The notes beneath the pieces were generated by a model that was given only the letters and a program-made list of their open reading frames with translations, had not been told where the DNA came from and did no database searches. Both the position numbers and the translations under genes were made by a program. Positions 22,681 to 34,700 of a stretch of DNA of 64,000 nt are shown one piece after another. Location: positions 248,001-312,000 of the forward strand of contig WBMZ01012213.1 in assembly GCA_013400975.1 (NCBI GenBank), written 5' to 3'. The stretch is from Atrichornis clamosus (taxonomy: Eukaryota > Chordata > Aves > Passeriformes > Menuridae). Each line of letters starts with the position of its first letter. The first letter of the stretch is position 1.

Positions 22681-25600
22681 ATGTCTTTTTAGTTTATCTG
22701 TGGTGTATAATACATAAGTAGACTACAGGGAGGCTAACGATTAAGTCAAGGAAGGAGGTAGTTGCAGTTCCACCAGAGAAGATCCCAGGTTCAGTGGTAC
22801 AGCTAGGACACAGGGTTCTTAAGCAAGCCATGATACAAATTTCATGTACTGAATGTCTCGCTCTCTTCTCCAGTTGTTCTGGAACACTTTGCAGATGCTC
22901 CTTAATTCTTTCTTCTAGTGAGTATGTAATTAATCACTCTGCGGTGACCGTGGCTTAAGATGTTCTCAAATCTAACCTAAGAGCACTACATATTTATCAT
23001 ACCCATAGATCTGGACTTTTTTTATATACAGCATTCACTGACCCATATGCATCACATATGCACTGTTTTAATTCTTCTAACAATAGCTGTTGTGATTATC
23101 ACTTGCTCTCTCTTCCATTGCAACTGTATAACAGAGATCTTGGAAAAGGTGGATGGACAGGAGAAGAGAAATCTCTCTGAATACAGATCATTCACTAATA
23201 CCTGCAGTCTTTGCGAACAGACTGTCACGTGCATGTCCCCTGGAAGCTATGTATCAAAAGCACTTACATCTAGACATATCTGTTGTCATTGTAGTAGCTG
23301 AAGGTCATATAAATGTCCTTTTCAAGCACAGGAACAGTGATTGATGTCCACTTCAATCACTTGTCAGCCATGAGAGAAATACGGAACTCCACAATAAAAG
23401 TTCGTAGCAGGATATGTCCTCAGAACTATCTTAGAAACTGAGTTCAAATACTGTAGCCTGCTGGCATTATTAAATATTTTTTTGCTGCCAAAGGGTACTC
23501 AGAGTAGAAAGCAAGACAACAACACAGGACACAAAAACCTAACCAATACAGAAGGTGAAATCATATCGTGAGAACTACAGTGACATGCAATATTAAAGCA
23601 ACGTCAGTTTTGGTTTAGTTTGCTTTGCTCCTAAATTCAGCTTCTCAACACAATTCATCTTTGTGCTCTTATTCAAATCCCTGCTCACTGTTGGACATTT
23701 TTACATATGAAAGTGTCAGGTGTGTAAAAAGATCCATCCAAGCCCAAGGTCTTAATTAAAGCCTAAACTAAGTGGGGGGTTTTGGTGCAGCTTCTGCTCA
23801 TCTAGAGCACAGATAGCACTGCTGTTCTGAAAACTAAAACAAGATATTTTTCTACTTGCAACGAGTGCATACAAGCCTTATATGCAAGTTAGCATTATAA
23901 AGACAATTTGAGACTCACCCAGAGCAAGCTGGTTTCATGGCTGGCTTGACTTTTTGTTTATGAGATGAAAATGGCTCCCCCAAAAGGGTGGAATGTGACA
24001 GGGTGCTCAAGATGCTCTCTTCACAAGTTAGAATTAAGGTCAACACCAGAAAAGGAGACACACTACATTCAGTTCTGGGTTGTGTGGCAGGACATACACC
24101 CCCGTATATAAAGAGATGAAAAGAAGTCATATTTCCAGCAACTACTCAATGTTCAGAAATAAGCATTGATATTACAGTACCATACTTGGGTTTCACATAA
24201 TAAAAAACAGTCCTTCAACTGAAGAGAGACAAGTGGGGAAAAGATGTGAGGTAGAAGAACATAAATTACTTTAACAATTAATTATTGCTTGGCCATATTC
24301 TGCATGAAAAATACTGAAATAAAAAATAGACTCCAGTTCAATGCCCTAAGTCATAATGCCCCAGTTATGGGAGGTGGCACATGAACCACACAGAAATGTG
24401 GTATGTACACACTAGATGATCAGGTTTGAAGGGTGGGAACACTGTGTCAGAGGGACTGGCTTTGACAGGGAACAAGATGCTCTGATAGAAAAGGAATTGA
24501 TTAGCTGGCAACAGGGGTGGCTGGCCCACTTCAAAGTTCTGCTTGGGGTTATATTCTTAAAATTTTTATGCCTGAAGTAACTGGAGATCTGCATACAAGA
24601 ACTAATGAGGCAAACATTGTTGTTCTTTTCCTCCTAACAGATGGCTAGAAGCTATTATTGATTCCAGATATTATCTGTTGTAATTGAAATCAGGTTCTCT
24701 TGGTAGCAAAAGCAATTTTTAAAGTTTTTATTCTGGACTTAGAAGTGCCATTCTTTCAATGGATTGAGACTTTCAGAAACAACTATTTCAGGGGGTATTG
24801 CTTCTATTCAACAGCTGAAAAAATAATCCAAAAAAAGCTGTAATAAATGAAATTGGGACATTTCTAACATTACGAAGTTATTGCATTGGTTAAACAGACG
24901 TTAATGTTGTATTTTGACTCCATGATGCAAAACTGGACTTGCTTTTAGGCAGTTTTTAGCTGATAAGTAATGATATGTATATATTATTTTTGAGGAAGGC
25001 TCTGATTCAGTGGTCTTTACTGCAAAAATAAAAAAACTATCCTTTGATATGGCCTTATGCATAGAAAATAGACATCTGGCACTGTGAGCAGCTGCAGAAA
25101 ATGTAACATCATCTTCAAGACAGCCATTATTAAAAAAACCTAAAATCTGTCAACAACTCTCCTGAGAATACTATTTGTAAACTAATGTCTGAAGCTACTG
25201 ACCACTGGCAAGCAATGCAACCCTTCCAAGATACAACTCTCAGCGTTTTGTGGCACAGGGATCTCCTGAGCCAGACATGGTATTTCAGTTTTCACCAACC
25301 ATGGACGTATTTTCCTTCTATGAATTTGCCTAACTAGGATTTATATGCATCATAATGTTTGTGTTCACTAACTCACAGTAAACTTCCCAGTTTAAATATG
25401 CTCATGCAAGAATAAAAATCTTACTTTCATTTCACAGTGCAATTTCATGTCCCCCTTGCTCTTGTGGGAAAGCTTGAATAAGAAATCTCTTGTCACTCTC
25501 TCTGCTGTACTTTTTCCAGAACGAAGCCTTCCCTCCTCAAAAAAAGCTGAAGAACCTTTTTAGGGTTCTAAATAGGCAGAATTATTAGCAGCAGAAACAC

Positions 25601-27641
25601 ATGGAGGCATGCAGCTTTGCTAATGCAGAATGGCCAGAGCTTACTGTAAAAAGCCATCACGTGCATTGAGCTTTGCCTACATATGAATTGATCTGGACGG
25701 AGTGGAATGATAGCACAGCTACATGCTCATGCTTCTAATACACGAGTTAATTCGGGCATCTGTTCATAATGCATTGTGCTGCCTCCAGACACCCCAGGAG
25801 GCTTGCTGCAAACCAGCAAAAGCTAATGAAGACAGCGACAAAAGCAGAGAGGGAGTGGGGTGGGGAATCGATCTAATCTCCTTTCAATAAACACAATATA
25901 TACAAATGTTAGTTTCAATAACAGAAGTGATCCTTAAATCTCTTGCGGATTACTGAGGATAAACACTTCCAAATTTGTACTGAAATAAAAGAATTTGAGC
26001 TCTCTCGCCTGTGTATGTACACCACAATTAAAAGGATCAAATGCATAGTTCAGACGATGAGAGCTCAGTGTGGCTTTTGAATATCTCAAGTGCTGCTCAA
26101 ATGCAGCAGTTTTCTTAAGAGATGAGAGCTTGCTTGAATTTTCCTAAGGAGGACATTTATTGAACTGCTCTTCGTGAAAATACCTCAAGGCACATCAAAA
26201 ATCATCAAAAAACTCTGTATCAATGTCCAAGCATTGAAAACACTGTATGAAGTAGAATAGGTATAGAAAACTATTCTTCACTTTACTATAAAACAAAAAT
26301 CTGGAATTCCTACTGCACTGACTACCTGTACAGATAAGGCAAATGCCAGATCTGAAATACACAAAGGACATGGGGCTGCAGCAGATCGTATTCCCTCCTG
26401 TGCTCAGCTCAACATTTGAATTCAGCAAGGTAATCACTTTCAAATCCCCGATTACAATGCTGCCAAAAACCATGGGACAATTCCAACATATATAATCAGT
26501 TTAGTGTGAATGTCTGAATGCTTGTCAAGCTCTCTTCATCCTGAATCTCAGCTACAGGCAGGATGTTATCATCTCTTTGATGACAGCTTGATCTGTTCTC
26601 CCAACATCTGCAAGCATTTTTGTTAACTCTTTGCTTTGGGTACCTTAGCTGTTAGGCACTGTATCTCAAAACAGAGCACCGAAAGTAACAAGTGATGATG
26701 GCACCTATTTATTTTTGGGAAAGGCTGTCAATCTAGAACACCAAAACTAGAATAATTCAGCAGGTACCACCAGGGTCCCTGTCCTTGTGGGTATGAGATT
26801 TCATTAATTGTTTTCCATCTTCTCTCAAATAGCTAGTTAAGCCCTTTATATTTCTTGAACTCCTGCTTCATATTTATATGTCTACATCTTGGCCCTGCTA
26901 AGAGAAATTTCTTGATATGCATTAGTTTTGAAACAAGGAATTTAGAAGTAAAAAGAAAACAAAACAAAAAGGTCCAGAAAATCTAGTATACCTTAAGAGT
27001 GTATGGATAGATGACACAGCTCTTTCCCATTGATTTGCACAGGAATGTCCCTTACAGAGAAGTAATGTCAATGTAAAGCCCATCAGAGGCATCATGGAAG
27101 AAGGCAAGGTGGACTCAGTACAAACAGGTATAGAGTTCATGCAATCAATCAAATTATGATAAAGGAACTAGTCTGCAGCCAATTCAACCAGTTGGTTTCA
27201 CTTAATTCTTTACTGTAGAGCTAGAAAGGCAGTATCAATGCATTAAGACTGCCATGTTGAACAGGAAAGGTGGATTAAGTGTGAATTTTCCTTTATTACC
27301 TGGAAACAGCAACAACTTAAAAATCCAGCTACTAGAAAGGAGTAAGTGAAAAAAGTAGATTATGTTCAGATGACATTATCTGTAAGGACAACCTCTTTTA
27401 GTTAAAAATAACTATGACTTTTATTAAGACTAAGTATTTCCAAAGTTCTAATCATTTCCTAACTTTGTTAAGTAATTGCCTGAGTTTTTAATAGCATGAT
27501 CAAGGAAAAGAGTTACCACAGTTTAACTGAAAGAGTAGTTCTGTTTCATTCATAGCCTCTGGGGAAACAAAGTTTCTGATTAAAATCAAATAAACCAACA
27601 GGGGGTTTCGTAACTTCCTGTTAGTGTCAGGTATGATAAAC
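22681..27641 (-). other. DOCK4 intron 1 segment
   Basis: No coding exon or transposon is recognised here. The part at about 25580-25900 has balanced composition and many homeodomain- and E-box-like motifs, and is listed separately as a possible regulatory element. Short open frames on both strands have no recognisable content. Confidence 0.55.
25580..25900. promoter_or_regulatory. Candidate conserved non-coding element
   Basis: The stretch has no stable open frame and no transposon hallmark, but it is dense in motifs often found in vertebrate developmental enhancers: GCTAATG and CTAATGA, GTTAATTCG, TTCATAATGCAT (octamer-like), CATATG and CACGTG-type E-boxes (ATCACGTGCATT), and ATCGATCTAATC. 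Composition is less AT-skewed than the flanks. This is inference from sequence texture only. Confidence 0.3.
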
Positions 27642-27908
27642 AAGGGAGGACAAGAGGACATAGCCTCAAGCTGTGTCAGGGAAGGTTCAAGTCGGACATC
27701 AAGAGGAATTTCTTCACGGAAAGTGTTGTTAAACTTTGGAACAGACTGCCCAGGGAGGTGGTGGAATCACCATCCCTGGAGGTAATCAAGAGACTACTGG
27801 ACATGGCACTTAGTGCTCTGATCTAGTTGACAGGGTGGTTACCAATCAAAGGTTGGACTTGATGATCTTAGAGATCTTTTACAACCTAAATGATTCTGTG
27901 ATTCTGTA
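27642..27908 (+). mobile_element. CR1 LINE 3' fragment
   Basis: This well-preserved 267-bp CR1 3' end is antisense to DOCK4. It contains AGCCTCAAGCTGTGTCAGGG, AATTTCTTCACGGAAAG, CTGCCCAGGGAGGTGGTGGA, CACCATCCCTGGAGGT, GGTTGGACTTGATGATCTTA, and the tail CCTAAATGATTCTGTGATTC. It is the least diverged CR1 in the window and so probably among the younger ones. Confidence 0.95.
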
Positions 27909-28852
27909 ATGTATCCACAGCACAAGTGTATCCTCTGAGGTCTACCAAAACCAACAAAGTTGCAAATACCATATCTCATGACAACTCTTCAGTGCATTTA
28001 GTTTTTCATTAAGTTCACCAAAACCTCCAAAAACTTAAGAGACACAAAGTTCCACATTATTTCAAACAGGGATCTACTGTGTAATTTTGTATATGCCAGA
28101 TGGTTTGCTGGCTACATGTCATATCCCTGTAAAGCCAGTAGAAACTGAGTAGAAAATTAAAAGCCTCACTATTATAGACAGGAGATATCTTCCAGAAAAC
28201 AGTTAAATTTTTCCAGAATAATAGGACGACAATTATTTCAAAGAAGGCCTTGAATACATGAATATGTCCTTACAATTGAATGCTGAACAATTAATGTTAG
28301 AACAGTGGGTATGGTCCAAAGTCTAATAACCACACATTTCCCTATTCTCCTCTTTCCTCCCCAAAAGCATTATAACACAACATGCTTCTCTGAACTTGGG
28401 GGGCATAATTTCACAGCCCTTAACAAACTTTAAGCAGCACCATGCAAACCCAAGCACAGAAGAGCTGTAGTCTTGTGAACTACAAAGAAAAGACAACCTC
28501 TGTGCAAGCTGCCAGAAATACCCTTCGCCAATTATGAGAGGCACCCAAGAGAAACACAGAAAACAGTGCAGTAGTGCAAAAACTCCGTATGTTTGGTATC
28601 AAAGACTGTGGTAAATGAGACTGGTTTCCCCTTAATATTGCACTGTTTACTACCATTCAAGAAATAAATAGCATTCAAGGAAGCCAAGAAAAGCAGAGCA
28701 TAAATTTTCTTCACTAATAGTCTAATACTTTCTTTCACAAAGTCAGGTTCATCAATTGACCATATAGATGAAACACTTTCCATGTTCACTGTCTTGTGTA
28801 TCCTTTGAAAGAGCAGGGTTTAATTCCATATTTTACCTGCCATCCATGGAAG

Positions 28853-28938
28853 ACAAAAAAACCCCCAAACAATCCACTTGAAAACTCAAACACACACACA
28901 CAAAACCAAACACAAAACAAACACAAAAAAATCAACAC
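28853..28938. repeat. A/C-rich low-complexity tract
   Basis: Runs of A and C including (CA)n (about 28889-28902) and CAAAACAAACACAAAAAAA. On the DOCK4 sense strand this is a G/U-rich tract. Confidence 0.85.
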
Positions 28939-31742
28939 ATCCTGCAGTTTTCAATATCAAGTCTCTTCAACTTATCTGGTATCATATTTCAGGTGAGTTT
29001 TAGACTCCTGCTAATCCGTATTCTCTGATATTCAACCATTTCATTATAAATGTATTTTAAGTATTTTCTTTTCACCAATAAGAGTTCTGTTTACTTTTAC
29101 TTTAGCCTTCATGCAATGTTCTCTTTAGCATTTTATAACTAAATAAATTATTCCACTTTTGTAAGCTATGAGCTTTAACCACATTGCTGCTTACAAAGAA
29201 CATTTATTAAAGTCAATTTTTTGCTGCACTTCAAAAATTATTGCAACATGGTATTTTTCAGAAATGAAACAAAAATCCTATCAATTTATACGATAAGAAA
29301 ATTGTGCAATTTAGCTAACATGAAAAATAAACTGTAATTGTAAGCTTCTGTAGCCTGTCCCACAGGTCAGCCAATTCTCTGTAGATAAAAACTTATTATC
29401 AGAAAACCTCCTGAAAGAAAAGACAATTTGGCAAGGTGTGGAATTAAGTGCAACTAAGGATTACAAATCACTTACAAGTACCCTGGGGCATGGGTTTTTT
29501 TATCTTAAATGAGGCAGAATTTTCTTGATTTAGTGTAACTGAGAGGCATTTCAAATATATTGGAATACAGCCATCAGGACTAGTAAAGCAAAACTACTTT
29601 CTCCTGTGAAAATCCTTAGAGACAGCTGACTGAATGTTTAAACATCCCACTCTGGCTTTAAGCTGGTTTATTAGGTTTCATGGTTAGAAATAACCACTGC
29701 ACTTTTCAGCTTGATTTCAATAGTTGAGCCAGCAGAATTCAGTGTATTTAGCCCTGCAGGGTTTCATCACTAATCCATAATCTCCATAAAGTTAAAACTT
29801 CAGGGATATTTAAAGAAATCCTACAACTATTTTCAAATGTGTGACCAAATAGAAATGTAACAAGTGCATGCACTTTTTTCCCTACTCAAAACTCTGAAAA
29901 AACCCTCTACAAAACTACCTGGATGTGTACTTTTAACAGTGTTTCTGTGGCATGGTGCACTTTCAGAAATGCAAGTGTAGGGTCTTTGTGACAAGTCAGA
30001 ACCTTCACTTTCTGCTCATGCTTGCTTAAAAACAGTTCCTATTACTCCAAAATTAAGGGTGAAAAGAGTTTAGATTCAGTTGGCAACTCTTTATAAAAGC
30101 ACAAAAGAGCATGAGAAAATTGTATCTGAAAAGTATATGGAACCAATTAAGATAATAAAGATTGCTGATGAGGGGGCAATTGTTCTGTTTCATGTGATGG
30201 GGGAAGGAAGTGTATGAGCAAACAGTCCTCTTTAAATGTTTATATTATGACTCATTGATGCATCTGAAATGTATCTTTTATGTAAGAGTATTTCAAGAGA
30301 CAAGAGAATTCTTTTGGTTTTTAACACCTTGGAAGAGTCACTAAAAATAACTGTCATTGTAACAATTCTATTCTTACTCTTTCCTCTAGATATTCCTAGA
30401 AGACTAGGAATATATTTCAGATACCATGGGTGCAGAGAAATATGAGAAATAATGATGTAATTCTAAGAAATTAGTACTGTGAGACACACCATCATCAGGC
30501 ACCATAAAATACTTCCTGACTGAAACTAGTCATGGTTTTGACAAGCAGTTGGGAGGTGCCAGGCAATCCAGACACAGGGACTTCTTGTCTTTTGATATCA
30601 AGGTGTTTTCCAATCCCTCTCCAGTTGAAAGAACATACAGGACTCTTCCCTGAAACTTGAAAACAAAACTTCTCTTTTGTACCTAAGAAAAATTAGCAGA
30701 GACAGGTGAAAAGATTTTTGTGTCAATGCAGTGTCTGCCAGCTGGTTAGGAACAATGCTGAAACAAGCTAACACAAATTAAGCAGATTTGCAATCTATCC
30801 ACTTGGTCACTATCCACACCATTAAGCTACAAGCCATGTGCTTGTTTTGCACCAAATCAAGATACAAAACTCACAGAGTTAAAGATGCTGCCAAACTTCA
30901 CTTGAATGGGGCATGGACAAGGCAGGGAATTAAGGGAAATGAAAAGGCAAAACCTGCAGCAAAGAAGCACACAGCATCCTCCTAGGAGGCTGCTACCCTG
31001 GAAGGGACCACTGCTAGGGAGGGACAGCAAACAAACTGCAACTCCAGGGCTACCCGTGGCCACAGTGCCACAGAGAGCCCACACATCACATCGCACACAG
31101 CTGATAGAAATATTACCCTAATTTAAAATAATTCATTTTCTTAAATATTGTGGAGTGTTTCCCTACAATAGCCTCCTGGGGATCCAAATAGAATGACAAA
31201 GGCCTCATGGGATTTATCCAGGAGTTGAAGCAAGGAAACGACAAAGTTGTTTTCTTCTATGCTTGAAAAGATGTTCTGAAACAAGAATAAGAAACTCATG
31301 CGGAGACATCAGTGTCTTGATTCAGATTGACAGTTCTTCAGTTCCTGTACTCCCCCAAACAGCTTCTGACCTCAATTTCAGCATCAGTAGCAACACACAG
31401 GTGTTGAAAATTAGTTAATTAGACAATCAGTATACTGCAAGGTTGTTTTAAGAGTGCAGCAAGCCCTTAGGACTGATAAGATGAACAACATGTGGTATGT
31501 CTACTATACAGAGATTTCTTCTTAAAAGACTTTCAAAGGCACTGAAAAAAAATCAGCTGTTGAGAGCTAAACCAAATGGTGAAACTGAAGATGGTTAAGT
31601 ACAAACATACTTTAAAAACAGTAACTTTCCTTAGTCATATTTGACTTTAGAACAATTGTATAATTTAGTATTTCTGCATTGTTCTCTTCAAAAAAATCTC
31701 AAAAAATCTTTTTTCTGAGAACTCAGAATTTAAGTAGTCAAG

Positions 31743-31770
31743 ATATATAGATAGATAGATACACACACAC
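31743..31770. repeat. Compound microsatellite (TAGA)n-(CA)n
   Basis: The tract reads ATATATAGATAGATAGAT followed by ACACACACAC, a short compound microsatellite just upstream of a CR1 fragment. Confidence 0.9.
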
Positions 31771-31775
31771 TAAAA

Positions 31776-31898
31776 TATATCTGGACTTGTGCACCTGAAT
31801 GTGCAGAAGTCCATGAGACCCAATGAGATTCATCCATGGGTCCTGATCTTTAAGGTCCGTTCCAATCCCTTAATATTCTGTTATTCTATGATTCTATG
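31776..31898 (+). mobile_element. CR1 LINE fragment with internal deletion
   Basis: The left part (AAGTCCATGAGACCCAATGA, then CATCCATGGGTCCTG) aligns by eye with the 22-kb CR1 block AAGTCTATGGGGACCTAATG...GAGTCCTGAGGG. It is joined directly to the 3' tail (TCTTTAAGGTCCGTTCC ... TTATTCTATGATTCTATGA). In the 22-kb copy these two blocks are about 250 bp apart, so roughly that much has been deleted here. The element is antisense to DOCK4. Confidence 0.85.
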
Positions 31899-33782
31899 AA
31901 ATATTGAATCCCTGGAACACCATGCATTAACAAACACTGCTTTGGATTAGATTCAGCACTAGGTTTTAAACCACATCATAATCCTACTCACTAATTAAAA
32001 CAATTATAGGTGTGTAAATAATCAACAACAGCCTGTAATGGGTTTATTCTTCCTAGCAGCGAATTGAAGGGACTAAATCAAAGAAAAATATCATTTTTGC
32101 TTGCAGAAAGAAGGAGTAGGAAAGCATTTGCAATGCAATACACAGTTAAACTTGAAGAGGAACAAGAAAGTAAAAGGCACACCAAGGCTTGCAACTTGCT
32201 TCTTTCTTAAACAATTTCAACTCATTTATTAAAAATATACTGTTTATTAACTCTAAAATTACCATCCAAATTAAAAGAAATCCCTTTTCCACTTCACTAG
32301 GATTGCTTGAAAGGTCAGCCAACTGCAGCCTGGGCTTGAACTGAAATTCATTATTTCCAGTCAGCAGTAGTGTTAACGGCTATGATAATTACAGTCATTG
32401 GTGGTTTGGTTACTTGTTGTGCCAGAAAGAGATACCATTATGTGACCAACATAATCCCACCTAATCCTTGAAGGTTTGCAAATAAACCACAGAAGTGTCA
32501 CAAAAAGGAAATTATAAATAAGCAAAATCAGTGAAGTGTTATGACTTTTCATACTTGTTTTCTAAAATGCATGGAAACTAGACAATTTAATGCTTTCTGT
32601 CTCCCAAAAGAATTGGAGACGTCAAGTGAGCCAAAACAGAATATTCTTGCTCAAGTACATCTTGTGGAATTTCCAGCCTTTACATTTCAGCTGGATTAGA
32701 CATGACAAGAGACAAACTATGAATTTGATTTGGAAATACTCCTACCAATTTCACCTTCTATGGAGGGGGAAATTAAAAAAAAAAAAGCAGCAGACATACT
32801 GATTATTAAATTAGATGTGTTTCTTTTCATCTGCTCAAGCATTTCTATTTTACTGTTTCAATTCTAAGGCCTGAAAAACCCACCAACATTGGCACATAGC
32901 AAGCAACAACCAGTAAAAGAAGTGATCAAATGGTGACGGACAAATTAGAATTAAAAATTAAACTGAAGAGATCTTTAATTTGTGCCTTTGTAAAAGCAGC
33001 ACAGCAGTACCTAGTACCTAAAAAGGACCTGACATTAAGTGTGAAGATTGGTCACCAAAACTAATATAAAACTGATCAATGGAATTGTTGTAATGTAGGG
33101 CAAGTACATGCCAAATTAAGTCTAAAATGCCATCTTAATGATTCAACCTTGCAACTTGCTTTGCCCAGATAGGTTTTTGAATGTACTCCAAAAGGACTAG
33201 GGAATTTACATTAAATATTCAGGATTGACCTGGTTTCATCAAAATTAACCCAATTTAAAACTTGTCCGGCTAGGACTAGGAAGTGGAATTAGGTGACAAG
33301 ACAATGGTGTTCTGAATTTTCTGGTTTGGGGTAGGTTTTTTTCCTTTAATAATTCTTAAAATATATTTAATTTATTCCCAAATTATTGAAAAAGAAAATG
33401 TCTCTGGTTTTAGAAATACAAAAGCTAACCCAAAGTGTAGTAGAGCAAAAACTGAAACTATTCAGATAGATGTATTTCATCTTATGCCTCATGAGTTTAG
33501 GGTAGCAGTAAATGAGAAAGTTTTCCAATTTTGTCTCCTTCTTTATTGAAACTCCTCTTTCCATCTTTGGAAGCATATCTTTTGCAATTTAGCACTTCAT
33601 AATTAATTCCATTTTTTTTAACTATGGAATTACTAATTAAAAGGAACTGATAATTTATGCTTTTCAAAAGTATGAATTATTCACAAACTATAACACAGGA
33701 CCCATGTAGAAGTACATATTCTGATTCTTACTGAAGTAGCTGGAAATAGCAGCAGTAGTGGCAAAATAGCCACTACTAGAAT
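31899..33782 (-). other. DOCK4 intron 1 segment
   Basis: AT-rich, with no recognisable gene or transposon. Short A-runs occur (about 32774-32785). Confidence 0.55.
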
Positions 33783-33833
33783 TATAGAATCACTTAGGTT
33801 GGAAAGGACCCTTAGGATCAAGTCCTTAGAGTC
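33783..33833 (-). mobile_element. CR1 LINE 3'-end fragment
   Basis: TATAGAATCACTTAGGTTGG followed by AAAGGACCCTTAGGATCAAG is the reverse complement of the CR1 3' terminus. The fragment is about 50 bp, oriented with DOCK4. Confidence 0.88.
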
Positions 33834-34604
33834 CATGAATATCCAAATGTCAGAGTGGCTACAGTTCATGTATGCAGGTGTTACTTTTCTTGTATTTCCA
33901 GTATAACTAAGATGAGAAAAACAAAAACTACCAGACTTTGACATAGCTGTGGTGACAAAAAGAATATTCTGGCAACAACTTACAACATTTTGGCACAGGA
34001 GAAATGTTTCCAGTTGAGTTTGCCCTGGAATTTATGACATAAGTCTGACACTGGGAGGATGGTATGAACCTGCAGCTGCTATTTTTTGTCTGATATAACT
34101 TTGAAACTTAAAACCATGAAAACAAGACAGTATTCAGTTTATTATGTATTCTCTACATAATAAACATTTAAAAATAAATAATAAAAAACAACCCACAAAC
34201 ACAGAAAAAACAAGAATCAATAAAATCAGGGAAAATCAAAATAAAATCAAGGAAAAGGAATCAAGGCATTCATCAAAATCTTATGAGAAACTGTGTATTA
34301 CTCCCAGTAAAACAAAAAGTTGTAACATACACACAAGTGCTGAAACTACTGTATCCTGCAACAGAGAATTCACTGAAATTCCTAATCTCATCATAAGACT
34401 CTAAAGTAGGTCACAGCAAGCTTAAAAATTGACAGAAAGCAAAGACTAAGGGGTAATAGTATGCAAATCACCTTCCTTGCAAAGTTGATACTTCTCCCCG
34501 TCCCCCCTTGAATTTGACAAAGCGTCAATTACAAAAGGTTCCATTGTCTCTGCAAACAGAAAAATATTTATGTACACATCTTTAGAAATACGCACTAATG
34601 ACAA

Positions 34605-34700
34605 ATCATGTGCTTTTAGACCGTGTCTAATTGATCTAGAATTCCTTCCGTAATTATTTCTTATTAATTAGTGATTTACATCTGGTCAGTGTTATCTTAA
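34605..34700. promoter_or_regulatory. Candidate homeodomain-site cluster
   Basis: Within about 100 bp there are several homeodomain-type cores: GTCTAATTGATC, CGTAATTATT and TTATTAATTAGTGATTTA. Such clustering is common in conserved non-coding elements but can arise by chance in AT-rich DNA. No conservation data are available. Confidence 0.22.

Larger units (their letters stand above)
27909..31775 (-). other. DOCK4 intron 1 segment
   Basis: Anonymous AT-rich sequence. An A/C-rich simple tract lies at 28853-28938. A patch of higher GC at about 30890-31100 gives overlapping short frames on both strands without recognisable content. Confidence 0.55.
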
